A DNA stretch of 13,983 nucleotides from Acidimicrobiia bacterium. GTDB lineage: Bacteria > Actinomycetota > Acidimicrobiia > Acidimicrobiales > AC-14. Every line of letters starts with the position of its first letter. Positions within the stretch are counted from its first letter, which is position 1. The translations under genes and the position numbers were made by a program. The notes beneath the pieces are model-generated. The model made no database searches. It was not told the DNA's origin and saw only the letters and a program-made list of their open reading frames with translations. Below are positions 13,855 to 13,983 of the stretch, in pieces. Location of the stretch: NCBI GenBank assembly GCA_019243595.1, contig JAFAUA010000505.1:1-13983 (forward strand), read 5' to 3'.

Positions 13855-13876
13855 TGCACGGTGAGGGGTACGTGCA
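13855..13876 (+). terminator. Inverted repeat downstream of nadE
   Basis: TGCACG (13855-13860) and CGTGCA (13871-13876) form a perfect 6-bp inverted repeat with a ten-nt loop, starting 12 nt after the nadE stop. It could be a weak terminator, but no T-tract follows and the stem is short. Confidence 0.3.
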
Positions 13877-13940
13877 TCCCCCTGCGCGTAGTGGCCCACG
13901 CGCCAGGCGACTCTCTCGGATGAACACCGCCGCCGAGGTT

Positions 13941-13946
13941 TAGGCT
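13941..13946 (+). promoter_or_regulatory. Possible -10 box before the last gene
   Basis: TAGGCT lies nine nt before the ATG at 13956, without a recognisable ribosome site between them. The same hexamer precedes the A-type carrier gene at 1126. A leaderless or very short leader is possible. The rest of 13844-13955 shows nothing else beyond the inverted repeat. Confidence 0.35.
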
Positions 13947-13955
13947 CCGCGGCTT

Positions 13956-13983
13956 ATGAGCGATGCGACCACGCCCCGTCCAC
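13956..13983 (+). CDS. Start of a further gene (nine codons visible)
   Basis: An ATG at 13956 opens a frame reading MSDATTPRP before the window ends. The TAGGCT box upstream and the short intergenic gap after nadE support a real start. Nine residues are too few to name a product. In several actinobacteria panB lies in the wider glnE/nadE neighbourhood, but nothing in these residues confirms that. Confidence 0.4.

Overview
The window is high-GC bacterial chromosome with densely packed genes and many GTG starts. The gene set (GlnR-like OmpR-type regulator, paired type I glutamine synthetases of the GlnA1 and GlnA2 kinds, two-domain GlnE, glutamine-dependent NadE) and several TANNNT boxes 6-7 nt before start codons point to an actinobacterium. 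I suspect a deep-branching or uncultured lineage (Acidimicrobiia-like), but rank below phylum is inference. I see no tRNA, rRNA, CRISPR array or intact mobile element.

Left block (1-3523), iron-sulfur and redox genes: the N-terminal part of an Mrp/ApbC Fe-S carrier ATPase (minus, cut by the window edge) is divergent from a SufR-like regulator with four cysteines. An A-type Fe-S carrier follows, then an unusual 505-residue protein that joins the [2Fe-2S] module of xanthine-dehydrogenase-type enzymes to a strongly shortened molybdopterin-domain remnant, then a RidA-family deaminase and a small membrane protein. These plus-strand genes are closely spaced and could form one transcript.

Middle block (3527-7161), nitrogen assimilation: a GlnR-like orphan response regulator lies directly downstream of a GlnA2-type glutamine synthetase on the minus strand. 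A second, GlnA1-type synthetase carrying the adenylylation tyrosine is divergent from it. The 165-nt region between the two synthetases has a GlnR-like box near its centre.

Right block (7162-13983): a broken tyrosine-recombinase remnant (about 7193-7510) lies between glnA1 and a minus-strand series glnE, NodB-type polysaccharide deacetylase, sortable surface protein. GlnE is the enzyme that would adenylylate GlnA1. Divergent from glnE, with 27 nt between start codons, is glutamine-dependent NAD+ synthetase, probably leaderless. The first codons of another plus-strand gene end the window.

Taken together, glutamine synthesis (two GS), its transcriptional control (GlnR-like), its covalent control (GlnE) and a glutamine consumer (NadE) sit within about 10 kb. 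The most unusual items are the miniaturised molybdo-flavoenzyme-like fusion, the back-to-back leaderless promoters of mrp and the SufR-like gene, and the integrase relic.
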